A DNA stretch of 64,000 bases from assembly GCA_022711435.1 (NCBI GenBank), contig JAKLFB010000009.1, forward strand, positions 62,001-126,000. The letters are read 5' to 3'. The stretch comes from Verrucomicrobiota bacterium (GTDB lineage Bacteria; Verrucomicrobiota; Verrucomicrobiia; Limisphaerales; UBA1319). Within the stretch, counting starts at the first letter, position 1. Each line of letters begins with the position of its first letter. Shown here piece after piece: positions 1 through 8,378 of the stretch. The translations under genes and the position numbers were made by a program. The notes beneath the pieces are model-generated. The model worked only from the letters and a program-made list of their open reading frames with translations, was not told where the DNA came from and searched no databases.

Positions 1-2
1 TC

Positions 3-1004
3 GTCACGCCCGCCCTCAAGGAGATGGAAGGCAAGATCCTCGGCGCCGAGGAGCGCGGCTTCCAGCGCGAGTACGAGATCTTTCTCGAGACGCGCGAGGC
101 TGTGCTGGGGCGGATGACGGAGATCCAGGAGACGGCCCGCGCGCTGGCGCAGCTGGACGTCCTGGGGGCGCTGGCCGAGACGGCCCGCCTGTTCCAATAC
201 GTCCGCCCGCGGATCGAGGACGGGGGCGTCCTCGAAATCCGCGAGGGCCGGCATCCCGTGCTCGAGCAGGTGGCCGCGGCGGAGCGGTTCGTGCCCAACG
301 ACACGCGCCTCGATCTCGACGAGCGCCAGATCGCACTGATCACCGGACCCAACATGGCGGGCAAGAGCACCTACATCCGGCAGGTGGCCATCCTCGCCCT
401 CCTGGCCCACACCGGCAGCTTCATCCCCGCCGCCGAAGCCCGCATCGATCTCCTCGACCGCATCTTCACGCGGATCGGCGCCAGCGACGACCTGTCCCGA
501 GGCCAGTCCACCTTCATGGTCGAGATGAGCGAGACGGCCAACCTGCTCAACAACGCCACCCGCCGCAGCCTGATCGTGCTCGACGAGATCGGGCGGGGCA
601 CGAGCACGTTCGACGGCCTGAGCCTGGCCTGGTCCATCGTCGAGCACATCCACGACCGGCTCGGGGCCAAGGCCCTGTTCGCCACGCACTACCACGAGCT
701 GACCGAGCTGGCAGGCCGCCTCGCCCGGCTCCACAACTTCAACGTCGCCGTGCGCGAGTGGAACGACCAGATTCTCTTCCTCCGGAAGATCTTCGAGGGC
801 GGCACCGACAAGAGCTACGGCATCCATGTCGCCCGGCTCGCCGGCGTCCCATCGCCGGTCATCGAGCGCGCCAAGATCATCCTGCGCAATCTCGAGGAAT
901 CCGAGCTGACGCCCGAGGGCAACGTCCGCCCCGTCTCGCGCCGCCAGGCCGACCGGGAGCGGCTGCGCCGGCTCCCCCCTCCCGCCCAGCTCGAGCTGTT
1001 CTGA
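3..1004 (+). CDS. mutS: DNA mismatch repair ATPase MutS, C-terminal part (5' truncated by window edge)
   Basis: This is the ATPase end of MutS, the mismatch-recognition protein of methyl-directed mismatch repair. The frame is open from the window start, and the first codons read VTPALKEMEGKILGAEER, which matches the MutS lever/clamp region, so the real start lies outside. Visible motifs are the Walker A loop GPNMAGKST, the MutS signature segment around SRGQSTFMVEMSE, Walker B LIVLDEIGRGTST and the ATHYHEL His switch. The C-terminal tail after the ATPase is short (about 40 residues, ending QLELF). The gene converges on nuoN across a gap of about 49 nt. The family assignment is certain; only the N-terminal mismatch-binding domains are out of view. 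Confidence 0.97.
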   Translation, partial: VTPALKEMEGKILGAEERGFQREYEIFLETREAVLGRMTEIQETARALAQLDVLGALAETARLFQYVRPRIEDGGVLEIREGRHPVLEQVAAAERFVPNDTRLDLDERQIALITGPNMAGKSTYIRQVAILALLAHTGSFIPAAEARIDLLDRIFTRIGASDDLSRGQSTFMVEMSETANLLNNATRRSLIVLDEIGRGTSTFDGLSLAWSIVEHIHDRLGAKALFATHYHELTELAGRLARLHNFNVAVREWNDQILFLRKIFEGGTDKSYGIHVARLAGVPSPVIERAKIILRNLEESELTPEGNVRPVSRRQADRERLRRLPPPAQLELF

Positions 1005-1053
1005 TCCGTGTCGGGGCGTTCAGGGGGCTCCTGCGGCCGAGGCCGGCAATGGA

Positions 1054-2499
1054 TCACGGAATGCGCAGGGCGCCGGCCGCAAGGCGGGCGGCCTCGAGAA
1101 GAGGGCTCGGGAACACGCCAGCGGCCACGATGCCCACCAGGCATGCTCCCAGCGCCGCCCCAGCCACTCGAGAGACGGCGATCGGCGGCCGTTCCGCAGC
1201 CGGCGCCGACCAGTAGATCGCCCGGACCACGCCGAAATAGTAGTAGAACGATGTCACAATCCCCGCCAGGGCGACGCCCGCCAGCCACCCGAACGACCGG
1301 CTGTCGAACGCGGCAAGGACCACGCCTTTCAACAGAAGGAACTTGCCGAAGAAACCCACCAGCGGCGGAATCCCGGCCAGGGAGATCATCGAAAGCGCCA
1401 GCGCCGCCGCCAGATAGGGCGAACGCCGATGCAGGCCCGCCAGCGCCGGGATCTCCTCGGGCTCGCCCGGATCGAACGCCAGGGCCGCCACCAGGAAGGC
1501 GGCGAGCACGGCGCAGGCGTATCCGGCAAGGTAGAAAAGAATCGCGGCTGCGCCCGCGCGCTCGAGCACGACGATCCCCAGCAGCATGTATCCGGCATGC
1601 GCGATGCTCGAATAGCCCAGCAGCCGCTTCAGGTTCCGCTGCGGGATGGCGCACAGGTTGCCATACAAGATGCTGGCGCCGGCGATCAGCATCAGGACCG
1701 GCCGCATTTCGAGCGCCCAATCGGGCGCGGCCTCGAGCAGCACGCGGAGCAGCAGCGCGAACCCGGCGGCCTTCGATCCGGCCGCCAGGAGGGCCGCCGT
1801 GGGCGCAGGCGCGCCCTGATAAACGTCTGGCGCCCAAAACTGGCAGGGCACCATGCCGATCTTGAAGCCGAGCCCCGCCAACACCAGCGCCAGCCCCACC
1901 CGCACCAGAACGGACCCCGTCCCCAAACCCGGGCCCGAATCGCCCGCGAACCCGAGCGTGCCTGTCCCGCCAAACACCAGGGCCACACCGTAAACCAGGA
2001 ACGCCGATGCCAGCGCGCCGAGGATGAGGTATTTGACTCCGGCCTCGAGGGACGGCATCCGGGTCCGCTCGAAGCTCACCAGGACATAGAACGTGACGGT
2101 CATCAGCTCGACCGACACAAAAAGCAGGGCCCAGTGGTTGGCCGAGGCGGCCCACATCATGCCGGAGACGGCCAGCAGGATGAGCGCGCAATACTCGGCC
2201 GTGCCCGCCGCGAAGCGCTTCGAGTATTCGAGGGCGGCGGCCAGGGCAACAACACCCACGCCAAGCATAAGCCTCTTGAAGAACAGGGCCATGCCATCGA
2301 GGACATACATGCCGCCGAACGCATACTGGGGCGCCCCGGCGCCGAACAGGAAGCTCCCCGCCAGGATGAGGGCGAGCCCGCCGATGGCGGCAATGCCGAG
2401 ATCGCCCTTCCGGTCGGCGGGCGTCCAGAGATCCAGGACGAGCAGGCCGAGCGCCAGGGCCGTCACCGCCATCTCGGGCATGGTGAGGATGGCGTTCAT
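1054..2499 (-). CDS. nuoN: NADH-quinone oxidoreductase subunit N
   Basis: This is the ND2-type antiporter-like membrane subunit of respiratory complex I, taking part in proton translocation in the inner membrane. It has 481 residues with about 14 hydrophobic segments and the antiporter-family signatures GYSSIAHAGYMLLG and FYVLVSFERTRMPSLEAG. The start at 2499 is chosen because an AGGAGG Shine-Dalgarno sits just upstream and the ATG overlaps the nuoM stop as ATGA; longer in-frame extensions run into nuoM. It is the last gene of the nuo operon and converges on mutS. Length is normal for the family. Confidence 0.96.
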   Translation of the reverse strand: MNAILTMPEMAVTALALGLLVLDLWTPADRKGDLGIAAIGGLALILAGSFLFGAGAPQYAFGGMYVLDGMALFFKRLMLGVGVVALAAALEYSKRFAAGTAEYCALILLAVSGMMWAASANHWALLFVSVELMTVTFYVLVSFERTRMPSLEAGVKYLILGALASAFLVYGVALVFGGTGTLGFAGDSGPGLGTGSVLVRVGLALVLAGLGFKIGMVPCQFWAPDVYQGAPAPTAALLAAGSKAAGFALLLRVLLEAAPDWALEMRPVLMLIAGASILYGNLCAIPQRNLKRLLGYSSIAHAGYMLLGIVVLERAGAAAILFYLAGYACAVLAAFLVAALAFDPGEPEEIPALAGLHRRSPYLAAALALSMISLAGIPPLVGFFGKFLLLKGVVLAAFDSRSFGWLAGVALAGIVTSFYYYFGVVRAIYWSAPAAERPPIAVSRVAGAALGACLVGIVAAGVFPSPLLEAARLAAGALRIP

Positions 2500-4049
2500 C
2501 GGGAGGCCTCCTCGGGCGGGCGTGTGAGGGCGGCCGCCGGCAGAGGGATGAGCGCCGCCGGCGCCGGGGCGGATTCCAGGGGGCGGGCGATGGCGGCCGC
2601 AGCCGGCTGGATCCGGTCCACCAGCGGCCCCGGGAAGCAGCCGAGCCCGATCAGCCCTGCCAGGAGGAGGACGAACGGCAGCCGGCGCCACGGATTGGAG
2701 AGGTCATCCGCAGCCTGCCAGGCATCGGGCAGCGGGCCGTGCAGGGCCTTGCGGACCGCCCGCAGCGCGTAGACGGCGCCGACAACGAGCGCGGCAGCGG
2801 CGGCGATCGCGGTCGCCGCCGGCCGCGGCGGCCAGGAGCCGAAAAACACCAGCAGTTCGCCCGGGAAATTGCCGAACCCGGGCACGCCGCAGGCCGCCAG
2901 CATGGCCATGACCAGCGCCGTCCCGAGGAACGGCATCGGGCGGAGCAACCCGCCCAGTCGATCGAGCTCGAGCGTTCGGGTCTGCTGGTAGAGGTGCCCG
3001 CTGAGGCCGAAGCTCAGCGCGGCCAGCATTCCGTGCGCGACCATCACGACCGCCGCCCCCGTGATCCCGAGGGCCGTCCCGCTGGCGATCCCGAGGAAGA
3101 TGAAGCCCATGTGGGCCACGCTCGAATAGCCGATGAGCCGGTCGAGCTCTTTCTGGCGGACGGCCACCAGGCCGCAGAACAGCAGGTTGCCCAGGGCCAG
3201 CCACGCCAGCACGCTCATCCAATCCCGCGCGCCATCGGGCACAAGCGGCAGCGCGACGCGCAGCAGCCCGTAGAGCCCGAACTTCTTCAGCGCGCCCGCA
3301 TGGAGCATCGCCGTCGGCGTGGGGGCCGCGCCGTAGGCCAGGGGCGCCCATGTGTGAAACGGCCAGAGGGACGCCAGGATGCCGAAGCCCAGGAGCAGGA
3401 GCGGGAAGACAGCCTGCTGGCGGGCCACGGGGAATGGCGATTGGCGGGCTTGGGCAGCCAGCTCGACCATGTCGAAGGTCGTCTGGCCGGCCAGGAAGAA
3501 GACCGCCAGCAAGCCCAGCAGGAGGACCATCGATCCGAGGCCGAGATAGAGGGTGATCTTGAACGCCGCGTAGCTCCGCTGGCCGCCCCGGCCCCAGATC
3601 CCGATCATCAGAAACGTGGGGACCAGCGCCAGCTCGTGGAAGATGTAGAAGAAAAACAGATCCAGCGACGCGAATGCGCCCAGCACGCCCGCGTTCATCA
3701 GGAGCAGGAGCAGATGGAAGGTCTTCACGCGCTCGCGGATCTCCCAGGACGCGCACGCGGCGGCGAAGCTGACCAGCGTGGCCATCCAGACCAGGCCGAC
3801 GCTCAGGCCGTCGACGCCGACGTGGAACGAGATCCCCAGCGAAGGGATCCAGGGAACCTTCTGGACGAACTGGAAGCTCTGGGCGGCGGAGACGTCGAAC
3901 TGCCATGCCGCCAGGGAGGCGAGCACGAGCTCGACGAACGTGATCCCGATTGTCACCGCCTGGAACATGACCCGCTGGCGGGATGGCCAGGCGGCAAGCG
4001 CGGCCAGAGCCAGGAGAGGGAGCAGGAGGATGACGGTGAGGATCGACAT
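2496..4049 (-). CDS. nuoM: NADH-quinone oxidoreductase subunit M
   Basis: This is the ND4-type antiporter-like subunit of complex I, an integral membrane proton channel subunit. The 517-residue product is hydrophobic throughout and carries the family motif GYSSVAHMGFIFLG, the conserved LWPFHTWAPLAYGAAPTP stretch and FHELALVPTFLMIGIWG with its functional Glu. The C-terminal 40 residues are Pro/Ala-rich and extend beyond the last membrane helix. It starts 4 nt after nuoL and overlaps nuoN by 4 nt, so it is translationally linked on both sides. Confidence 0.96.
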   Translation of the reverse strand: MSILTVILLLPLLALAALAAWPSRQRVMFQAVTIGITFVELVLASLAAWQFDVSAAQSFQFVQKVPWIPSLGISFHVGVDGLSVGLVWMATLVSFAAACASWEIRERVKTFHLLLLLMNAGVLGAFASLDLFFFYIFHELALVPTFLMIGIWGRGGQRSYAAFKITLYLGLGSMVLLLGLLAVFFLAGQTTFDMVELAAQARQSPFPVARQQAVFPLLLLGFGILASLWPFHTWAPLAYGAAPTPTAMLHAGALKKFGLYGLLRVALPLVPDGARDWMSVLAWLALGNLLFCGLVAVRQKELDRLIGYSSVAHMGFIFLGIASGTALGITGAAVVMVAHGMLAALSFGLSGHLYQQTRTLELDRLGGLLRPMPFLGTALVMAMLAACGVPGFGNFPGELLVFFGSWPPRPAATAIAAAAALVVGAVYALRAVRKALHGPLPDAWQAADDLSNPWRRLPFVLLLAGLIGLGCFPGPLVDRIQPAAAAIARPLESAPAPAALIPLPAAALTRPPEEASR

Positions 4050-4053
4050 GGGG

Positions 4054-5946
4054 TTATCGGATCAGCCAGTAAAGAAGCGCAGCCACGCCGCACCCGAGCG
4101 CGAAGGCATACGTGGACACCTTGCCGGTCTGGGCCAGGCGCAGGAGCCGGCCCGTCAGCTCGACCGATCCGTGAACGCCGCGGACGGCGGCTCCGGCGAT
4201 GATCCATCGATCGACTCCGCTGGCGAGGCAGGCGAGGGCCTCGAACGATCCGCCGATCCAGCGCGCGTACCATGCATCGAGGAGGAGGCGCTGGCGCAGC
4301 GCGCTCGCCAGGGTGCTCCATCGGGCCGGCAGGGGATCCCGGTAGGCGCCGCGGTACAGGCCCCAGGCCATCGCGAAGCCGAGGCCCGTCGCAGCCAGAC
4401 CCGCGAGCATGACGAACGGCGCATGCGCGAGCGGCCCCGCCAGCCGGCTGGCCAGGCTCGCCGTCCCTTGAGCGCCGCCGGCCAGGAAACCCTCCACATC
4501 CGCCCCCCCCGCGAGAACCGTCAGGCCCGCCAGGAACAGCATGGGCCAGGTCGCGATGTGCGAGGGCTCGTGCGGCTGGGCATCGCGCGGGCGCCGCGGC
4601 GAGCCTCCAAACACCACCAGCACCAGCCGGAACATGTAGAGCGCGGTCAGAACCGATCCGCACCAGGCCAGGGCGAAGACCAGCTTGTCCTGATGCCAGG
4701 CGTGGGCGAGGATGGACTCCTTGCTGTAGAACCCGCCGAGCGGGGGCACGGCGCACAGGGCGAGCGTTGCGATGAGGAACGTCCAGAAGGTCAAAGGCAT
4801 CGCGCGGCGCAGGCCGCCCATGCGCCAGATGTCCTGCTCATGGTGAAGGGCGAGGATGATCGCGCCGGCGCCCAGGAACAGCAGGGCCTTGAATCCGGCG
4901 TGAGTGGCGAGGTGGAACATGGCCGGGCCGGGCTGGCCCAGGCCGATCGCCATCACCATGTAGCCGAGCTGGGAAAGCGTCGAGTAGGCCAGAACCCGCT
5001 TGATGTCGTCCTGCTGCAGGGCGATCAGCCCCGCCATCAGGGCGGTGAACAGGCCGATGATCCGGATGATCTCGAGCGCATCCAGGCCCTCGAGGAAATG
5101 CAGGGCCGCCGGCCAATGCGGCGTGGCGGCCAGGAGGAAGAAGACCCGGGCCAGCATGTAAACGCCCGCGGCGACCATCGTGGCGGCATGGATCAGCGCG
5201 CTGACCGGCGTGGGGCCTTCCATGGCGTCCGGCAGCCAGATATGGAGGGGGAACTGGGCGGACTTGCCGAGGGCGCCGCAGAAGATCAGCAGGCCCGCCA
5301 CCGTCGCCATGGCGCCCAGCGCCGCCGGGTTCTCCGCCAGGCGCCGCTCGAGCTCGCCGAAGTGGACCGAGCCGAGCCGGCTCCAGACCAGGAGGATGCC
5401 GAGGAGGAAGCCGAGATCGCCGACGCGATTGACGAGGAATGCCTTGAGGCCGGCGTCGGCTGCAGCCGGGCGCTCGAACCAGAATCCGATCAGCAGATAG
5501 CTCGAGACGCCCACCAGCTCCCAGAAAAAGAACATCTGCACGAAGTTCGGCGCGAACACGACGCCGAGCATGGCGAACGTGAAGAGGCTCAAGCAGGCGA
5601 AGTAGGTGCTGAAGCGCCGCTCGCCGCGCATGTATTCGTAGGAGTAGATATGGATGGCGCCGCCGACGGCGGTCACGACCAGCGCCATCAGGAGGCTGAG
5701 GCGGTCGATCCGGAGGCCGAAGTCGATCTGCAGGCCCCCGGCAGCCAGCCAGGGGATTCGGGTCTCATACGCCTGGGCGGCGGCGCCGGGCAGGGCGAAG
5801 AGCAGGAGCGTCAGCCAGAATCCCGCGACGATGGCGCCGATGGAGAGGCGCGCGCTCAGGTCCCGGTGCGGCCGGGTGAACAGGCTGATCAGCGCCGCCG
5901 CAGCCAGCGGCAGCAGCAGGATCAGCCATGGAAAGAGCGTCTGCAT
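4054..5946 (-). CDS. nuoL: NADH-quinone oxidoreductase subunit L
   Basis: This is the ND5-type antiporter-like subunit, the distal proton-pumping module of complex I. The 630-residue sequence shows the MrpA/NuoL core signatures FFFWELVGVSSYLLIGFW, LIHAATMVAAGVYMLAR and LAYSTLSQLGYMVMAIGLG. It also has a C-terminal extension ending in a hydrophobic helix, consistent with the lateral helix of NuoL. Its ATG overlaps the nuoK stop by one base (TGATG). Length agrees with the family. Confidence 0.97.
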   Translation of the reverse strand: MQTLFPWLILLLPLAAAALISLFTRPHRDLSARLSIGAIVAGFWLTLLLFALPGAAAQAYETRIPWLAAGGLQIDFGLRIDRLSLLMALVVTAVGGAIHIYSYEYMRGERRFSTYFACLSLFTFAMLGVVFAPNFVQMFFFWELVGVSSYLLIGFWFERPAAADAGLKAFLVNRVGDLGFLLGILLVWSRLGSVHFGELERRLAENPAALGAMATVAGLLIFCGALGKSAQFPLHIWLPDAMEGPTPVSALIHAATMVAAGVYMLARVFFLLAATPHWPAALHFLEGLDALEIIRIIGLFTALMAGLIALQQDDIKRVLAYSTLSQLGYMVMAIGLGQPGPAMFHLATHAGFKALLFLGAGAIILALHHEQDIWRMGGLRRAMPLTFWTFLIATLALCAVPPLGGFYSKESILAHAWHQDKLVFALAWCGSVLTALYMFRLVLVVFGGSPRRPRDAQPHEPSHIATWPMLFLAGLTVLAGGADVEGFLAGGAQGTASLASRLAGPLAHAPFVMLAGLAATGLGFAMAWGLYRGAYRDPLPARWSTLASALRQRLLLDAWYARWIGGSFEALACLASGVDRWIIAGAAVRGVHGSVELTGRLLRLAQTGKVSTYAFALGCGVAALLYWLIR

Positions 5947-6254
5947 CAGAACTTGAGCGCGTCCAGGTCATTGGACTGGACGGTGGGCCGCTGGCGGTAG
6001 AGGGCGGCGAGGAGGGCCAGCCCCACGGCCACCTCGGCAGCCGCCACCGCGATCACCACGAACACCATCTCCTGGCCGCCGATCCGGTTCAGGAACCGCG
6101 CCGAAGCCACCAGCGCGATGTTGGCGGCATTGAGCATGAGCTCGAGCGAGATGAAGACGATCAGCAGATTGCGGCGGAGCACGACGCCCAGCAGGCCGAG
6201 GCTGAAAAGCAGGGCGCTCAGGACCAGGTAGTGGGGCAGGCCGACGGGGGTCAT
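5946..6254 (-). CDS. nuoK: NADH-quinone oxidoreductase subunit K
   Basis: This is the small ND4L-type membrane subunit of complex I. It has 102 residues with three transmembrane helices and conserved acidic residues in the segment SLELMLNAANIALVASARF and in the third helix (VAAAEVAVGLA), which belong to the central proton pathway. The start at 6254 is preferred because ATGA overlaps the nuoJ stop; an upstream in-frame ATG at 6278 would lengthen it inside nuoJ without matching the family. It is followed directly by nuoL. Confidence 0.96.
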   Translation of the reverse strand: MTPVGLPHYLVLSALLFSLGLLGVVLRRNLLIVFISLELMLNAANIALVASARFLNRIGGQEMVFVVIAVAAAEVAVGLALLAALYRQRPTVQSNDLDALKF

Positions 6255-6748
6255 GCGGCCTCCTTCCGGCTCAGCCACACCACGCCCACCATCGCCGCCA
6301 CCAGCAGCACCGCCACGATCTCGAACGGGAGCAGGAAATCGGTGAACAGGGCTCGCCCCAGGGCCCGGGCGCCCCCTTCGAGGGCGGGCGGATCGGCGGG
6401 GCCGCCGCCAGCCAGGGCCGCGGCCGAGATCAGGGCGGCCAGGGCCAGCGCCAGGGCGCTCGCCAGGCCGGCCGCCACCTTCCGGGCCCGGCGCTTCTGC
6501 TCCTCCCGGAGATCCAGCAGCATGATCACAAACAGAAACAACACCATCACCGCCCCGGCGTAGATCAGGATCTGGACCGCTCCGAGGAAGAACGCGTGCA
6601 GCAGCACGAACAGGCCGCTGACCGCGACCAGGGCGACGGCCAGGAACAGCGCGCTGGCCAGCGGGTTGCGCGAGAACGGATTGGCCACCGCCAGGAAACC
6701 GGCGATCAGCGCCACCGCCGCGAACACGTAGAACAACAGGTCCTGCAT
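6251..6748 (-). CDS. nuoJ: NADH-quinone oxidoreductase subunit J
   Basis: This is the ND6-type membrane subunit of complex I. The 165-residue product has five predicted hydrophobic helices and the diagnostic core LIYAGAVMVLFLFVIMLLD, which includes the helix that forms a pi-bulge in solved complexes. It follows nuoI after an 81-nt gap, the widest same-strand gap within the operon apart from nuoE/nuoF, and overlaps nuoK by 4 nt. Confidence 0.95.
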   Translation of the reverse strand: MQDLLFYVFAAVALIAGFLAVANPFSRNPLASALFLAVALVAVSGLFVLLHAFFLGAVQILIYAGAVMVLFLFVIMLLDLREEQKRRARKVAAGLASALALALAALISAAALAGGGPADPPALEGGARALGRALFTDFLLPFEIVAVLLVAAMVGVVWLSRKEAA

Positions 6749-6829
6749 CAGTTCACTCCGGATGGCTCACCCGCGATCCGGCGGCCGAAGTCTGGCGGCA
6801 ACCCGGTCCGGAATCAAGAGCGTGCGCCT

Positions 6830-7330
6830 TCATTTGTTCCGCCATTTCCAGACGCTGTCCGCGTGGGTGCCGCCCAGCTCGAGCAGACGGTCCAGCGGAT
6901 AGATCATCTCCGGCCGCGACAGGCCGGTGAACGAGTAATCTCTCATGAGGAAGATGGCCTCCTCGGGGCATGCCTCCTGGCAATACCCGCAGAAGATGCA
7001 TCGGAGCATGTCGATCTCGAACTCGAGCGGGGCTTTCTCGACGCGGCCGGCGGCCGGGTTGGGCGCGGGGCCGGGCGGCACGATCCGGATCGCCTTGGGA
7101 GGGCAGACGAACTCGCAGAGCTGGCACGAGACGCACTTGATCCGGCCTTCGGGATCCCGGACGAGATAAGGGGCGCCCCGGTAGCCCTCCGGCACAACCC
7201 ATTTCTCCTCCGGGTATTGCATGGTGACCTTCCGGCGGAAGAAATGCCGTGCGGTGACCCGGAACCCCTCGAGGACGGCGGGCAGGTAGAGCCTTTCCCA
7301 GAGCGTCAGCGGCTGTTGTTTGACTTTCAT
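6830..7330 (-). CDS. nuoI: NADH-quinone oxidoreductase subunit I (2x[4Fe-4S])
   Basis: This is the TYKY-type ferredoxin-like subunit that carries clusters N6a and N6b between the peripheral arm and NuoB. Two complete CxxCxxCxxxCP motifs are visible, CVSCQLCEFVCP and CIFCGYCQEACP, separated by the usual spacing. The product has 166 residues with an N-terminal amphipathic region (LWERLYLPAVLEGFRVT) that packs on the membrane arm in the family. It lies 19 nt after nuoH. Confidence 0.97.
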   Translation of the reverse strand: MKVKQQPLTLWERLYLPAVLEGFRVTARHFFRRKVTMQYPEEKWVVPEGYRGAPYLVRDPEGRIKCVSCQLCEFVCPPKAIRIVPPGPAPNPAAGRVEKAPLEFEIDMLRCIFCGYCQEACPEEAIFLMRDYSFTGLSRPEMIYPLDRLLELGGTHADSVWKWRNK

Positions 7331-7349
7331 GGCGGGGGGCGGATCGGGG

Positions 7350-8378
7350 TCAGCCGCGAGCCCACAGGACGAGGGCGGTGGCCAGGATGTTCGCCAGCCC
7401 CAGCGGGACGAACCTCCGCCACCCCAGGTCCATCAGTTGATCGTACCGGAACCGCGGCCACATCCACCGCACATAGATCATGAGGCAGACCATGAGGGCG
7501 ACCTTCGAAAGGAACACGGCGATGTGCGCGATCCCGGCCGCCCACGTCGCCGCCGGCTGGTCCAGCCCGAACACCGGCAGCGTCCACCCGCCGAAGAACA
7601 GCGTCACCGTCATCGCCGACATCGCGATCATGCTCGAATACTCGCCCATGAAAAACAGGGCGAACTTGATCGAGCTGTATTCGGTGTTGTGGCCGGCGAC
7701 GAGCTCGTTCTCGGCCTCGGGCAGGTCGAAGGGGAGGCGGTTGGTCTCGGCGAAGGCGGCGGCGATGAACAGGATAAAGGAGAGCGGCGCCTGGAACACC
7801 ATCCAATGGCTCCAGCCCCCCGCCTGGTGACCGATGACCCGGCTCAGGTTCAGGTCCCCCACGATCATGAAGACCGGGATCGTCGACAACGCCATCGCCA
7901 CCTCGTAGGAGATCATCTGCGCGCTCGACCGGACGCCGCCCAGAAACGGGTATTTCGAGTTGGATCCGTACCCGGCCAGGACGATCCCATACACTCCCAG
8001 CGAGACGATGCCGAACGTGTAGAGGATGCCGACGTTCAGGTCGGCAATCACCATGGGCTGGCTGCCCAGCCGGGACCCGAACGGGATGACCGCGAGGCTC
8101 AGCAGGCCGGGAAGCATGACCAGCACCGGCGCCAGCCAGAAGAAGAACTTGCGGACGTGCCCGGGCACGAAGTCCTCCTTGAGGAAGGCCTTGATCGCAT
8201 CGGCCAGCGGCTGGAACAGGCCCGCCGGACCGACCCGGTTCGGCCCGATCCGGTCCTGGACAAATGCGGAGATCCGGCGCTCGGCCAGGACCGTGTAGGC
8301 CACCATGGCCATCAGCACGCTGGCGGCCGCGACGACCTTCAGCGCGCTGAACAGGAAGAACTCGAGGGTGGGTGTCAT
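7350..8378 (-). CDS. nuoH: NADH-quinone oxidoreductase subunit H
   Basis: This is the ND1-type membrane subunit that anchors the peripheral arm and forms part of the quinone-binding tunnel. Family signatures are RIGPNRVGPAGLFQPLADA near residue 45 and the loop ETNRLPFDLPEAENELVAG with its acidic residues. The 342-residue length is standard. The ATG at 8378 overlaps the nuoG stop as ATGA; a much longer in-frame extension upstream lies inside nuoG and is rejected. Confidence 0.97.
   Translation of the reverse strand: MTPTLEFFLFSALKVVAAASVLMAMVAYTVLAERRISAFVQDRIGPNRVGPAGLFQPLADAIKAFLKEDFVPGHVRKFFFWLAPVLVMLPGLLSLAVIPFGSRLGSQPMVIADLNVGILYTFGIVSLGVYGIVLAGYGSNSKYPFLGGVRSSAQMISYEVAMALSTIPVFMIVGDLNLSRVIGHQAGGWSHWMVFQAPLSFILFIAAAFAETNRLPFDLPEAENELVAGHNTEYSSIKFALFFMGEYSSMIAMSAMTVTLFFGGWTLPVFGLDQPAATWAAGIAHIAVFLSKVALMVCLMIYVRWMWPRFRYDQLMDLGWRRFVPLGLANILATALVLWARG

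Noticed and set aside
2739..6000. Long plus-strand open frames (487 and 740 codons) across nuoM, nuoL and nuoK
   Set aside because: They are Gln/Glu/Arg/His-rich shadows of membrane protein genes with no domain similarity; the minus-strand subunits are unambiguous.
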